Source of the DNA: Bacteroidetes bacterium UBA4416
GTDB taxonomy: Bacteria; Bacteroidota; Bacteroidia; B-17B0; Aurantibacillaceae
Reading direction: 5' to 3'
Length of the DNA stretch: 64,000 nucleotides
NCBI GenBank assembly: GCA_002390745.1
Contig: DGQK01000067.1
Coordinates: 57,800 to 121,799 of the forward strand
The translations under genes were made by a program, and so were the position numbers. Shown one piece after another: positions 36,004-43,438 of this stretch. The notes below the pieces were generated by a model. The model had not been told where the DNA came from. It ran no database searches and worked only from the letters and a program-made list of their open reading frames with translations. Position 1 is the stretch's first letter, and every line of letters begins with the position of its first letter.

Positions 36004-37899
36004 TTGAATTCTCAATACGACATTATAGTAGTTGGCGCCGGCCACGCCGGTTGTGAAGCCGCTGCTGCAGCTGCAAACATGGGTTCGAAAGTTTTGCTTT
36101 TAACCATGAATATGCAAACGATTGCCCAGATGAGCTGCAACCCGGCCATGGGCGGAATTGCCAAAGGACAGATCGTGCGTGAGATAGACGCCCTCGGCGG
36201 CTATAGTGGCATCGTTTCCGACAGGTCCGCCATCCAGTTCCGCATGCTCAATCGCAGCAAAGGCCCTGCGATGTGGAGCCCGCGTACCCAAAACGACCGC
36301 ATGCTCTTTGCAGCTACCTGGCGCGAAATGCTGGAACAAACCCCTAATGTGGACTTCTGGCAGGACATGTGCAAGAACCTGATCATCTCCAAAGACGGAA
36401 AACGCGTGGAAGGTGTGATTACCGGCATGGGCCTTGAATTCAAAGCGAAAGCCGTGATCCTTACCAACGGCACCTTTTTAAATGGGCTTATCCATATCGG
36501 AGAAAAGCAAATCGGCGGAGGGCGCAACGGAGAATCAGCTTCATACGGAATCACAGAGCAACTCGTTTCCCTGGGCTTCGAAAGCGGCCGTATGAAAACA
36601 GGAACTCCTCCACGCATCGATGGCCGCTCGCTCGATTATTCTAAAATGGAAGAGCAGGAAGGCGATGCAGCAACCGATAAGTTTTCTTACCTCGACGGAA
36701 CTTCGCCTTTTATTTCAGTAAACGGATCGCCTGTCAAAAAGCAGATCCCCTGCCATATCACATACACCAACCAGGACGTGCACGAGATCCTGCGCACGGG
36801 CTTCGAAAAGTCGCCGATGTATTCAGGCCGTATTCAGGGATTAGGCCCGCGCTATTGCCCGAGTATTGAAGATAAGATCACACGATTTTCCGAACGCGAC
36901 AGGCATCAGCTCTTTGTAGAGCCTGAAGGCTGGAATACTGTAGAGATTTATGTAAACGGATTTTCTACATCATTACCGGAAGACGTTCAGCAAAAAGCCC
37001 TGAGGCTTATTCCAGGATTTGAGAAAGCAAAAATGTTCCGTCCAGGTTATGCCATTGAATACGATTACTTTCCACCAACCCAATTGAGCCTGACACTCGA
37101 AACCAAAGTCGTGGAGAATCTTTATTTTGCCGGGCAGATCAATGGTACAACCGGATATGAAGAGGCTGCCTGCCAGGGACAAATGGCCGGAATCAATGCG
37201 CACCTGAAGATCAACGAAAAAGATCCGTTCGTACTGAAGCGCCATGAAGCCTACATCGGCGTTCTCATTGATGACCTTGTAACCAAAGGCACTGATGAAC
37301 CTTACCGGATGTTTACATCCCGTTCCGAATACCGGTTGTTGCTGAGGCAGGACAATGCCGACGTTCGCCTCACGCCTCTCTCCCACTCTATTGGCTTGGC
37401 CAGCGAAGAGCGTATGGCTAAAGTCGGAGCAAAAATCAGCAATTGCGAAGGCATTATTAAATATTTCAAAAATAACAGTGCCGATCCGGCTGAGGTGAAC
37501 AGCTACCTTGAAGAAATTAATTCCGCTCCGCTTACACAGAAATGGCGTTATTTCAACGTCCTCTCCAGGCCCGATGTTACGATTGAGCAGTTGGCTCACC
37601 ACGCACCTGATGTCCGTGAAGTAATTGCTTCTTTGGATGGGGATACAGTGATGCAGGCGGAGATTCTCATGAAATATGAGGGCTATATTGAGCGTGAAAA
37701 AGAAAATGCAGAAAAGGTGGCAAAGCTCGATAATTATAAAATTAAAGCCGATTTTGATTATAAGTCGGTTAACAGCCTTTCTTTGGAAGCAAGGGATAAA
37801 CTCACCAAATTGAGGCCGGAGACCATTGGACAGGCCAGCCGGATTTCAGGGATCAATCCCGCGGACATTTCTGTTCTTTTGGTGCACCTGGGCAGATAA
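36004..37899 (+). CDS. mnmG: tRNA uridine 5-carboxymethylaminomethyl modification enzyme MnmG
   Basis: A 631-residue FAD protein that, with MnmE, modifies U34 of several tRNAs. The FAD motif DIIVVGAGHAGCEAAAAAAN is at residues 5-24, followed by MSCNPAMGGIAKGQIVREID and GTPPRIDGRSLDY. ENLYFAGQINGTTGYEEAA and the C-terminal GIDA-associated domain are intact. The start is a TTG (36004); no ATG exists between the upstream in-frame stop and the FAD motif. Length is normal (about 620-630). mnmG is often close to the replication origin and parS, and here it directly borders the parS cluster. Confidence 0.97.
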   Translation: MNSQYDIIVVGAGHAGCEAAAAAANMGSKVLLLTMNMQTIAQMSCNPAMGGIAKGQIVREIDALGGYSGIVSDRSAIQFRMLNRSKGPAMWSPRTQNDRMLFAATWREMLEQTPNVDFWQDMCKNLIISKDGKRVEGVITGMGLEFKAKAVILTNGTFLNGLIHIGEKQIGGGRNGESASYGITEQLVSLGFESGRMKTGTPPRIDGRSLDYSKMEEQEGDAATDKFSYLDGTSPFISVNGSPVKKQIPCHITYTNQDVHEILRTGFEKSPMYSGRIQGLGPRYCPSIEDKITRFSERDRHQLFVEPEGWNTVEIYVNGFSTSLPEDVQQKALRLIPGFEKAKMFRPGYAIEYDYFPPTQLSLTLETKVVENLYFAGQINGTTGYEEAACQGQMAGINAHLKINEKDPFVLKRHEAYIGVLIDDLVTKGTDEPYRMFTSRSEYRLLLRQDNADVRLTPLSHSIGLASEERMAKVGAKISNCEGIIKYFKNNSADPAEVNSYLEEINSAPLTQKWRYFNVLSRPDVTIEQLAHHAPDVREVIASLDGDTVMQAEILMKYEGYIEREKENAEKVAKLDNYKIKADFDYKSVNSLSLEARDKLTKLRPETIGQASRISGINPADISVLLVHLGR

Positions 37900-37976
37900 G
37901 CCATATAGTCAGCTTGAGTCCTTTGCTTTCTTGATATAAGTGAAATCAAACAATAAAACCGGTAAACTTGTTTTAT

Positions 37977-37992
37977 AGTTCCACGTGGAACG
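37977..37992. other. parS-type site 1
   Basis: AGTTCCACGTGGAACG: a 14-base palindromic core matching the ParB-binding consensus TGTTNCACGTGNAACA, with both outermost bases off. It lies between mnmG and the methyltransferase start. Confidence 0.7.
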
Positions 37993-38008
37993 TTAGAAGA
38001 ACCAGATT

Positions 38009-38890
38009 ATGAAAACAATTTCTCAATGCCTTGTCTGCGGATCGACCCAGTACAGTCCTTTTCTCACTTGCAAAGATTATACTGTAAGTAAGGAAAATTT
38101 TACGATTGTGTCCTGCAACGACTGTGGTTTTAAGTTTACCAACCCACGCCCCGACGATTCCGTTCTCGGAGAATACTATAAAGCGGAGGAGTATATTTCG
38201 CATACGAATACCAGGAAAGGATTGGTCAATAAGCTATATCACCTTGTCCGTACACGCACGCTTAAGAAGAAACTAAACTTAGTTCGCTCCTATGTTTCAC
38301 GTGGAACCATCCTGGATTATGGATGCGGAACCGGGATGTTTTTGAATGTTTGCAAGAAGGCGGGTTGGGAAACTTACGGCATGGAGCCCGATGATGAGGC
38401 CAGAAAAATTGCCTCGGAAGCTAACTTGAATCTTTTCTCTGACAAGGCCAGGATCAACACCTATATTACGGATAAGAAGTTTAATGTGATAAGCCTTTGG
38501 CACGTTCTGGAGCACGTTACAGACATGGAGGAAACTTTGTCCTTTTTCAAGAACCGCCTGGACAAGAATGGTGTTTTAATCATCGCTGTTCCTAACCATG
38601 TTTCTTTTGATGCCACACACTACGGAGAGTATTGGGCCGCTTATGATGTTCCCCGTCACCTTCACCATTTCGAGAAGAAAACCATTAAGAAACTGGTAGA
38701 GGGGAAAGGCTTCCGACTCCGCGAAACACTTCCTATGAAGTTCGATAGCTATTATGTTTCACTCCTGAGTGAAAAATACAAGAGCCAAAAGACGAATCTT
38801 TTGAAGGCTTTTTTTGTTGGTCTCCGCTCCAATCTGACAGCGAACCACGACAGCTATTCCAGTAGCATTTATGTTTTCTCTCACGCATAG
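38009..38890 (+). CDS. SAM-dependent methyltransferase with N-terminal zinc-ribbon-like motif
   Basis: A 293-residue protein. The N-terminus has two Cys pairs, CLVCGS and CNDCGF, followed by NPRPDDSVLGEYY, a layout typical of the Methyltransf_23 group acting on sugar or lipid substrates. The SAM motif is GTILDYGCGTGMFLNVCKKA at about residues 96-115, with the acidic MEPD ribose-binding strand following. ISLWHVLEHVTDMEETL is a classic motif IV. The substrate is unknown. A parS site lies inside the coding sequence at 38293-38308, and one precedes the start by 17 bp. Confidence 0.9.
   Translation: MKTISQCLVCGSTQYSPFLTCKDYTVSKENFTIVSCNDCGFKFTNPRPDDSVLGEYYKAEEYISHTNTRKGLVNKLYHLVRTRTLKKKLNLVRSYVSRGTILDYGCGTGMFLNVCKKAGWETYGMEPDDEARKIASEANLNLFSDKARINTYITDKKFNVISLWHVLEHVTDMEETLSFFKNRLDKNGVLIIAVPNHVSFDATHYGEYWAAYDVPRHLHHFEKKTIKKLVEGKGFRLRETLPMKFDSYYVSLLSEKYKSQKTNLLKAFFVGLRSNLTANHDSYSSSIYVFSHA
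38293..38308. other. parS-type site 2 (inside coding sequence)
   Basis: TGTTTCACGTGGAACC, one outer base off the palindromic consensus. It is read as V-S-R-G-T within the methyltransferase, just before the SAM motif. Confidence 0.75.
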
Positions 38891-38896
38891 GAATCC

Positions 38897-38908
38897 GTTC
38901 CATGAAAC
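38897..38908. other. Shortened parS-like sequence
   Basis: GTTCCATGAAAC equals the GTTCCACGTGAAAC core with the central CG lost. It lies seven bases after the methyltransferase stop. It probably cannot bind ParB well and may be a deletion product. Confidence 0.35.
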
Positions 38909-39091
38909 GTCTACTGCATGGAGCTAGGCTTTAAGTCTGGGTTCTTTTTTATTTCCTTATATCTTCCTTAGTTATCCTTCCCAAGGCTGGGTCATATAGC
39001 TTTGTACACTCCTATATCATACTTGATATATGTTCCTTTTAAGGTAGAATCATAGTTGTAACAATGCACCCAAACAGGTTTGTTGTTCTTT

Positions 39092-39107
39092 TGTTCCACG
39101 TGGAACA
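39092..39107. other. parS-type site 3
   Basis: TGTTCCACGTGGAACA, a perfect 16-base palindrome of the parS type. Confidence 0.88.
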
Positions 39108-39299
39108 TCCTTATTCTCTTCTTGCGTTTCCTGCGCTTTAACGTTCCTCCGCTATGGTCTATAGCAGCGTTGCTTAGCCGTTATTTCGAACGCGCATGTC
39201 GTATTACTTGGCTCGATCCTTACTTAGTTACAGCGTACTTTTAGATTGGCTGACCTCCTCCATCCAACAGGAAACAGGAAGACTTTATTTCTTGTTCAA

Positions 39300-39315
39300 T
39301 GTTTCACGTGAAACA
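39300..39315. other. parS site 4 (exact consensus)
   Basis: TGTTTCACGTGAAACA, identical to the classic bacterial parS. Confidence 0.95.
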
Positions 39316-39464
39316 TTTCTGGCAAATCTTATGAGACGATTAATAGCTTCATCCGGCATTTAGTATTCGGATCTGAAAGCGCATACCCTACGCTAGAAAT
39401 GTCTGGCACATCCGTTAATGAATCGTATACATTAGATTTACTTAATCCAAGTAGTTTGTAATGC

Positions 39465-39480
39465 TGTTCCACGTGAAACA
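39465..39480. other. parS site 5 (exact consensus)
   Basis: TGTTCCACGTGAAACA, an exact match to TGTTNCACGTGAAACA, 62 bp ahead of the secreted HExxH gene. Confidence 0.95.
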
Positions 39481-39542
39481 AATCTTTCCCCTTAGTGTAA
39501 CTTTTTGTAGCCCCGTATCGTCCCGGTACTAAAACATCTTAT

Positions 39543-40442
39543 ATGATAAACCATGTCTTCTCTTTTACATTATTGCTTCAGCTCCTGCCTTTTTTATTTT
39601 ATGGGCAAAGCGGTCTTCGTATTTATGATCTCTCTTCATTGCAATTGCGTCTTATGAAGAACTATCAGAAAGCCGATTCTATTAGTCGAAGCATTTTATT
39701 TAAGGATTCTATTTATACTCCATACCATGTCCTTTGGGATGGCTATATGGGCAATGGTGATGAGTTTGTGAAGTGGACAAATGAAAACCTGCGGCGATTG
39801 CCGGATATGCTTACAACAAGTAAGGAATTCAATGTAGAGGATTTGTCGAAGAATTTAGTAAATATTGCCGCTGATCTTGAACGTCAGACCGGGTTTAAAG
39901 CAAAAGGAAACTGGTATATCTTTTACGGCCCCGCCTGGACAGATTTGGGTTCCCTGGGTAGCCGCGCCATGATCATCGACTTGAGTCATAAAAGCAACTC
40001 TTCATGCGAAAGAATAAGCCGGATGTTTCCTCACGAGCTTTGCCATCAAATCATGGAGGAAAGCAATTTGGATAAAGATACAACCGCTATTTCATCTATT
40101 ATCGGTGAAGGCTTTGCGGTGTGGATGAGTATGTATTACTGGAAGGGAAAATATAGTTTAGCGGAGCTCTTAGGATACACAGAAGAGGAATTGCAGTTAT
40201 GTGATAAGAATCAGGAAGCGTTAAAAACAATTTACCTGAAGTATCGGTATTCTTCCGATCCGGCAGTAATTGATTTATTCAGGGATAGAAGTTCTAAGCT
40301 TAATGAGAAGCTTCCTGGTGCAATTGGATATTATATCGGCTATCGCATTGTAGAAGCATGTATCTCAAAACACGGTGACAATTCCTTTAGAGATTTGTTT
40401 GCAAAATCATCAAGGGACATCGCTGAGCAAAGCGGCTATTAA
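39543..40442 (+). CDS. Secreted protein with HExxH motif, possible metallopeptidase
   Basis: A 299-residue protein with a signal peptide (about 1-22, ending FYGQS). Residues about 163-172 read MFPHELCHQI, an HExxH zinc-peptidase motif. A Glu follows in GEGFAVWMSMYYW about 27 residues later, as expected for a gluzincin third ligand. The rest is unrecognised (WYIFYGPAWTDLGSLGSRAM). Codon use is more AT-rich than in neighbouring housekeeping genes, and the gene sits inside the parS cluster. It may be an acquired gene. The peptidase role is inferred from the motif only. Confidence 0.65.
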   Translation: MINHVFSFTLLLQLLPFLFYGQSGLRIYDLSSLQLRLMKNYQKADSISRSILFKDSIYTPYHVLWDGYMGNGDEFVKWTNENLRRLPDMLTTSKEFNVEDLSKNLVNIAADLERQTGFKAKGNWYIFYGPAWTDLGSLGSRAMIIDLSHKSNSSCERISRMFPHELCHQIMEESNLDKDTTAISSIIGEGFAVWMSMYYWKGKYSLAELLGYTEEELQLCDKNQEALKTIYLKYRYSSDPAVIDLFRDRSSKLNEKLPGAIGYYIGYRIVEACISKHGDNSFRDLFAKSSRDIAEQSGY

Positions 40443-40468
40443 GGTCTGTCCGGCAGTTTTCTTTCCTG

Positions 40469-40484
40469 TGTTCCACGTGAAACA
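40469..40484. other. parS site 6 (exact consensus)
   Basis: TGTTCCACGTGAAACA, exact, lying between the stop of the HExxH gene and the terminator. Confidence 0.95.
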
Positions 40485-40485
40485 A

Positions 40486-40517
40486 AAAGGGCCTGTTACT
40501 ATTGTAACAGGCCCTTT
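40486..40517 (-). terminator. Terminator of the SDR/MBL operon
   Basis: A perfect 14-bp stem (40486-40499 with 40504-40517, core GGGCCTGTTAC) and a 4-base loop. A T run follows on the minus strand. It may also stop the convergent plus-strand gene. Confidence 0.88.
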
Positions 40518-40534
40518 CACTAGTGATAATCTTG

Positions 40535-41653
40535 TTATGAAATCTCTTCCCACCATTTTCCGAAAACCTGTTCTTTGCTTCCCAGCAAAACCTTCTGCCC
40601 GATCCTGGGAGTAATAATAGAAATACCTTTTTGCTTGCTGAGTACATCAATGCGCCTTAAGGGTTCATCCCAGTCGTGGTTGGCCAGGGAAAACTTCCCG
40701 GAATGGACAGGAAACAATTGCTTTGTTCCAAGATCTTTCGCAGCCATCAACACTTCTTCCGGCTTCATATGGATGTACTTCCAGTTTTTATCATACTGGC
40801 CGTTTTCCAGGATGGCCAGATCAAAGGGTCCATGTTCTTTTCCGGCATCCAGGAAGTGTGTATCATAACCGCTATCGCCTCCAAGGAATAGTTTGAGGCT
40901 CGGTGTTTGTAACACAAAAGACAGCCACAACGCTTTATTCCTTTTAAAGCCCCTTCCGGAGAAATGCCTGGAAGGAATGGTGTGTACCTCGAAACCATCT
41001 TCCAGGATCAGGCGCTCTTTCCAATCCGCTTCGATGATGTTATTAGTCTGAAATCCCCAGTGCTCGAAGTGCTCGCCGGTACCAAGTCCGCAAATGATCT
41101 TCCTGATTCTGGGCTTCAGCTTTACAATGGTTTTATGATCGAGGTGATCCCAGTGATCGTGGCTGATGAACAGGTAATCAATTTCCGGGAATTCTTCAGG
41201 TGTGTATATATCGCTACCTTCAAATGCACGGGTTGTAAAAGCAACCGGAGATGCTGCCCCACTCAGGACCGGATCTACCAGGATCCGCTTCCCATCCACC
41301 TGCATGAAATAAGAAGAATGCCCAAACCATATCAGTACATTCTCTTCCGGTTTGAGGTCTTTAAGATTTGTTTTTTGAGAAGGAATCGCTATGCCGGGTT
41401 TTGCCTTCGATTTATCCTTTAAGAAAAACTCTTTCAATATGGCAGAATACGTAACGCCTTCGGTCAGCGCTGGTGTGGGCCTCAGGTTCTGGAAAGATCC
41501 ATCGCGGTAATGCGGCGACTGTTGAATTCGTTTCAGGCGTTGCCCCGAAGGCTCTTTACCGAACATAGGCAGCTTCATGTAAAGGTATATGGTTAGTATA
41601 AACAGAAGGATCAATAGGAGAATGGAGAATGTTGTTGTCATCATTTCAAACAT
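40535..41653 (-). CDS. Metallo-beta-lactamase-fold hydrolase (NAPE-PLD-like)
   Basis: A 372-residue protein. One N-terminal membrane helix (about 7-28) is followed by an MBL-fold domain with LIWFGHSSYFMQVDGKRI, the zinc motif FISHDHWDHLDH (HxHxDH) at about 155-165, and later GGDSGYDTHF and FPVHSGKF. The closest known group is the NAPE-hydrolysing phospholipase D/UlaG-like family, so a membrane phospholipid substrate is plausible but not shown. It ends the TetR-SDR-MBL set, starting 1 bp after the SDR stop. Confidence 0.88.
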   Translation of the reverse strand: MFEMMTTTFSILLLILLFILTIYLYMKLPMFGKEPSGQRLKRIQQSPHYRDGSFQNLRPTPALTEGVTYSAILKEFFLKDKSKAKPGIAIPSQKTNLKDLKPEENVLIWFGHSSYFMQVDGKRILVDPVLSGAASPVAFTTRAFEGSDIYTPEEFPEIDYLFISHDHWDHLDHKTIVKLKPRIRKIICGLGTGEHFEHWGFQTNNIIEADWKERLILEDGFEVHTIPSRHFSGRGFKRNKALWLSFVLQTPSLKLFLGGDSGYDTHFLDAGKEHGPFDLAILENGQYDKNWKYIHMKPEEVLMAAKDLGTKQLFPVHSGKFSLANHDWDEPLRRIDVLSKQKGISIITPRIGQKVLLGSKEQVFGKWWEEIS

Positions 41654-41654
41654 A

Positions 41655-42470
41655 TTAGCGCATTAAACCTAAAAGTAATTTATCAAACATCCGGTCTGGC
41701 AGAATCTTCTTCAGGAAGAGCATCGGCCTCGCCCCTGCTCCTGCCACATATCGGGTTTTGGGTTTGGAAGCAGTAATCGCTTTTAAGATGGTTTGGGCAA
41801 TGACAAGAGGCTCAGAACCCATACGGCCATCTCCTTTTTCCAGGAACCTGGAGTGCTTTTCTGCAAGTTCTTTATAAGCAGTATTCCCCGAAACCTTCAT
41901 TAAGTTTTCCCTGGCAATTTTATTCCATTCGGTTTTAATAGCTCCCGGTTGGATAATGACCACCTCAATTCCAAATTGCTTCAACTCCATCCGCAGGCTG
42001 TCACTCAATCCTTCAAGTGCAAATTTAGTAGCATGGTACCAGGCACCATGAGGCTCTCCGAACTTTCCACCCATCGACGAAATATTGATGATTCTTCCCG
42101 AGCCTTGTTTGCGCATGTGTGGTAATACCATTTGAGTCAACCGGGCCAATCCAAAAATATTAACTTCAAACTGGTACCTCGCCTCTTCCAAAGGAACGTC
42201 TTCCAGTGATCCGTAAGACCCATAACCGGCATTATTTACCAGGATGTCAATTCTTTGTTCTGCCGAAATAATTTTTGAAACTGCCTGCTGAAGAGAGTCC
42301 TCGCGTGTGATATCCAGTTCGATGAGGTTAACGCCCAAAGCCTGGAGATCAGACATCTTTTCAATTCTTCTAGCAGCCGCATACACAATGTATCCCCTGT
42401 TGATAAGCAGGCGGGCGCTTTCTTTTCCTATTCCCGAGGAAGCCCCTGTAATTAAAGCAACTTGTTTCAT
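41655..42470 (-). CDS. Short-chain dehydrogenase/reductase
   Basis: A 271-residue classical SDR. The cofactor motif is ALITGASSGIGKESARLLI at residues 5-23, the NAG motif is ILVNNAGYGSYG, and the catalytic Ser-Tyr-Lys set is seen in INISSMGGKFG and AWYHATKFALEGL. The C-terminus is a helical tail. The substrate is not known. It is co-transcribed with the MBL gene downstream. An operator-like dyad lies 31 bp ahead of its start, so it is probably controlled by the TetR protein upstream. Confidence 0.92.
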   Translation of the reverse strand: MKQVALITGASSGIGKESARLLINRGYIVYAAARRIEKMSDLQALGVNLIELDITREDSLQQAVSKIISAEQRIDILVNNAGYGSYGSLEDVPLEEARYQFEVNIFGLARLTQMVLPHMRKQGSGRIINISSMGGKFGEPHGAWYHATKFALEGLSDSLRMELKQFGIEVVIIQPGAIKTEWNKIARENLMKVSGNTAYKELAEKHSRFLEKGDGRMGSEPLVIAQTILKAITASKPKTRYVAGAGARPMLFLKKILPDRMFDKLLLGLMR

Positions 42471-42500
42471 ATATTGATTTTTAGATTAGAGTTATATTAT

Positions 42501-42520
42501 TAGAGTGACTAATCACTCTA
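42501..42520. promoter_or_regulatory. TetR-type operator upstream of the SDR gene
   Basis: TAGAGTGA and TCACTCTA form a perfect dyad separated by four bases. It shares the 13-mer TGACTAATCACTC (42506-42518) with the site ahead of the TetR gene. Confidence 0.75.
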
Positions 42521-42535
42521 TTTTAGATAAAATTT

Positions 42536-43102
42536 TTAAGTAAGCATGCGCCACAACAAATCGAAGGAGTCGTCGATAAGTTGCTTCTTTTGAGCGTCTT
42601 CAGGAGCTATGTTGTGAATGTATTGGCTCATGCCGTAAATGTGATTGTTAAGAAGAACAAACATCAATTCAACCGGAAGGTTCTTAAAGATCTTTTGTCG
42701 GACGGCGGATTCCAGGATCTCCAGGTGAGGTTTGGTTTGCCTGCTGATTTCCTCCGGAGCAATAAGGGACAAAAAAGGAGAGGTATTAAATTGCTGTACG
42801 AAATAAAATTCTTCTTTATGCTCTGCGGCCCAGTTCAATGTATTGGCGTAGATAATTTTCAGGTTTTCCTTGAAGCTAAGTTCTGATTGGGTGCCGTTGT
42901 GCATACGCTCGTTGAGTTTGCCTTTGATGCTGCTGTATAAAGCCACGATCAGCTCATCCTTGGTTTTGTAGTAATGGAATAAGGTGCCGTTGGCTACCCC
43001 CGCCTCCTTGGCAATGCGGCTGGTAGGTGTGCCGTGAAAACCCGACTCTACAAATAGGCGAAGCGCTGCCTTTAATATTTCCTGTTGTTTATCCGAAACC
43101 AT
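42536..43102 (-). CDS. TetR/AcrR family transcriptional regulator
   Basis: A 188-residue regulator. The N-terminal helix-turn-helix is at about 5-50 (ILKAALRLFVESGFHGTPTS, then IAKEAGVANGTLFHYYKTKD). The C-terminal ligand domain is variable, as usual. It lies immediately upstream of the SDR-MBL pair on the same strand. Matching operators at 42501-42520 and 43106-43118 suggest repression of both itself and the SDR operon. The inducer is unknown; a lipid or other hydrophobic compound would fit the targets. Confidence 0.94.
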   Translation of the reverse strand: MVSDKQQEILKAALRLFVESGFHGTPTSRIAKEAGVANGTLFHYYKTKDELIVALYSSIKGKLNERMHNGTQSELSFKENLKIIYANTLNWAAEHKEEFYFVQQFNTSPFLSLIAPEEISRQTKPHLEILESAVRQKIFKNLPVELMFVLLNNHIYGMSQYIHNIAPEDAQKKQLIDDSFDLLWRMLT

Positions 43103-43105
43103 GAC

Positions 43106-43118
43106 TGACTAATCACTC
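43106..43118. promoter_or_regulatory. TetR operator over its own transcription start
   Basis: TGACTAATCACTC, the same 13-mer found ahead of the SDR gene. It sits directly downstream of the -7 box at 43121-43128, over the expected +1. Confidence 0.7.
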
Positions 43119-43120
43119 CA

Positions 43121-43150
43121 CAAAGGTAAATTATCTATTCAATCGACAAA
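43121..43150 (-). promoter_or_regulatory. Promoter of the TetR gene
   Basis: On the minus strand, TTTG (43147-43150) and TACCTTTG (43121-43128) are 18 bases apart. This is a near-perfect Bacteroidetes promoter, with a leader of about 12 bases. Confidence 0.75.
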
Positions 43151-43438
43151 GGCCCGGTATTTTAAAAAGTGTTAAATTTCAGGTTCAATAATTATATTGG
43201 TGCGTTGAAACTAATTTAAAGGATACCAGAATCACTTCAGGCTGATGAAAGATCCGCCGGAGTCAAAATAAACCGCAGAGTACATCATGATAGGCTCTGT
43301 CCTGTTGAATTGGTTCGAAGCTGGAAAGATGTTCCTCCCACCCCATTTTATAACATGAACCCGGCACAAGAAAAAATAAACCGCAGCCTTGCCAAGCCGA
43401 CATTTTTAGTAAATTCGGCACAGCAAAAAACTACACAC

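Larger units (their letters stand above)
38891..39542. other. Non-coding spacer of 652 bases carrying three parS sites
   Basis: I see no credible gene in this stretch on either strand. It contains three full parS sites (39092, 39300, 39465) and a shortened parS-like sequence (38897-38908). Composition is moderately AT-rich. It reads like a centromere spacer, not a decayed gene. Confidence 0.6.
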
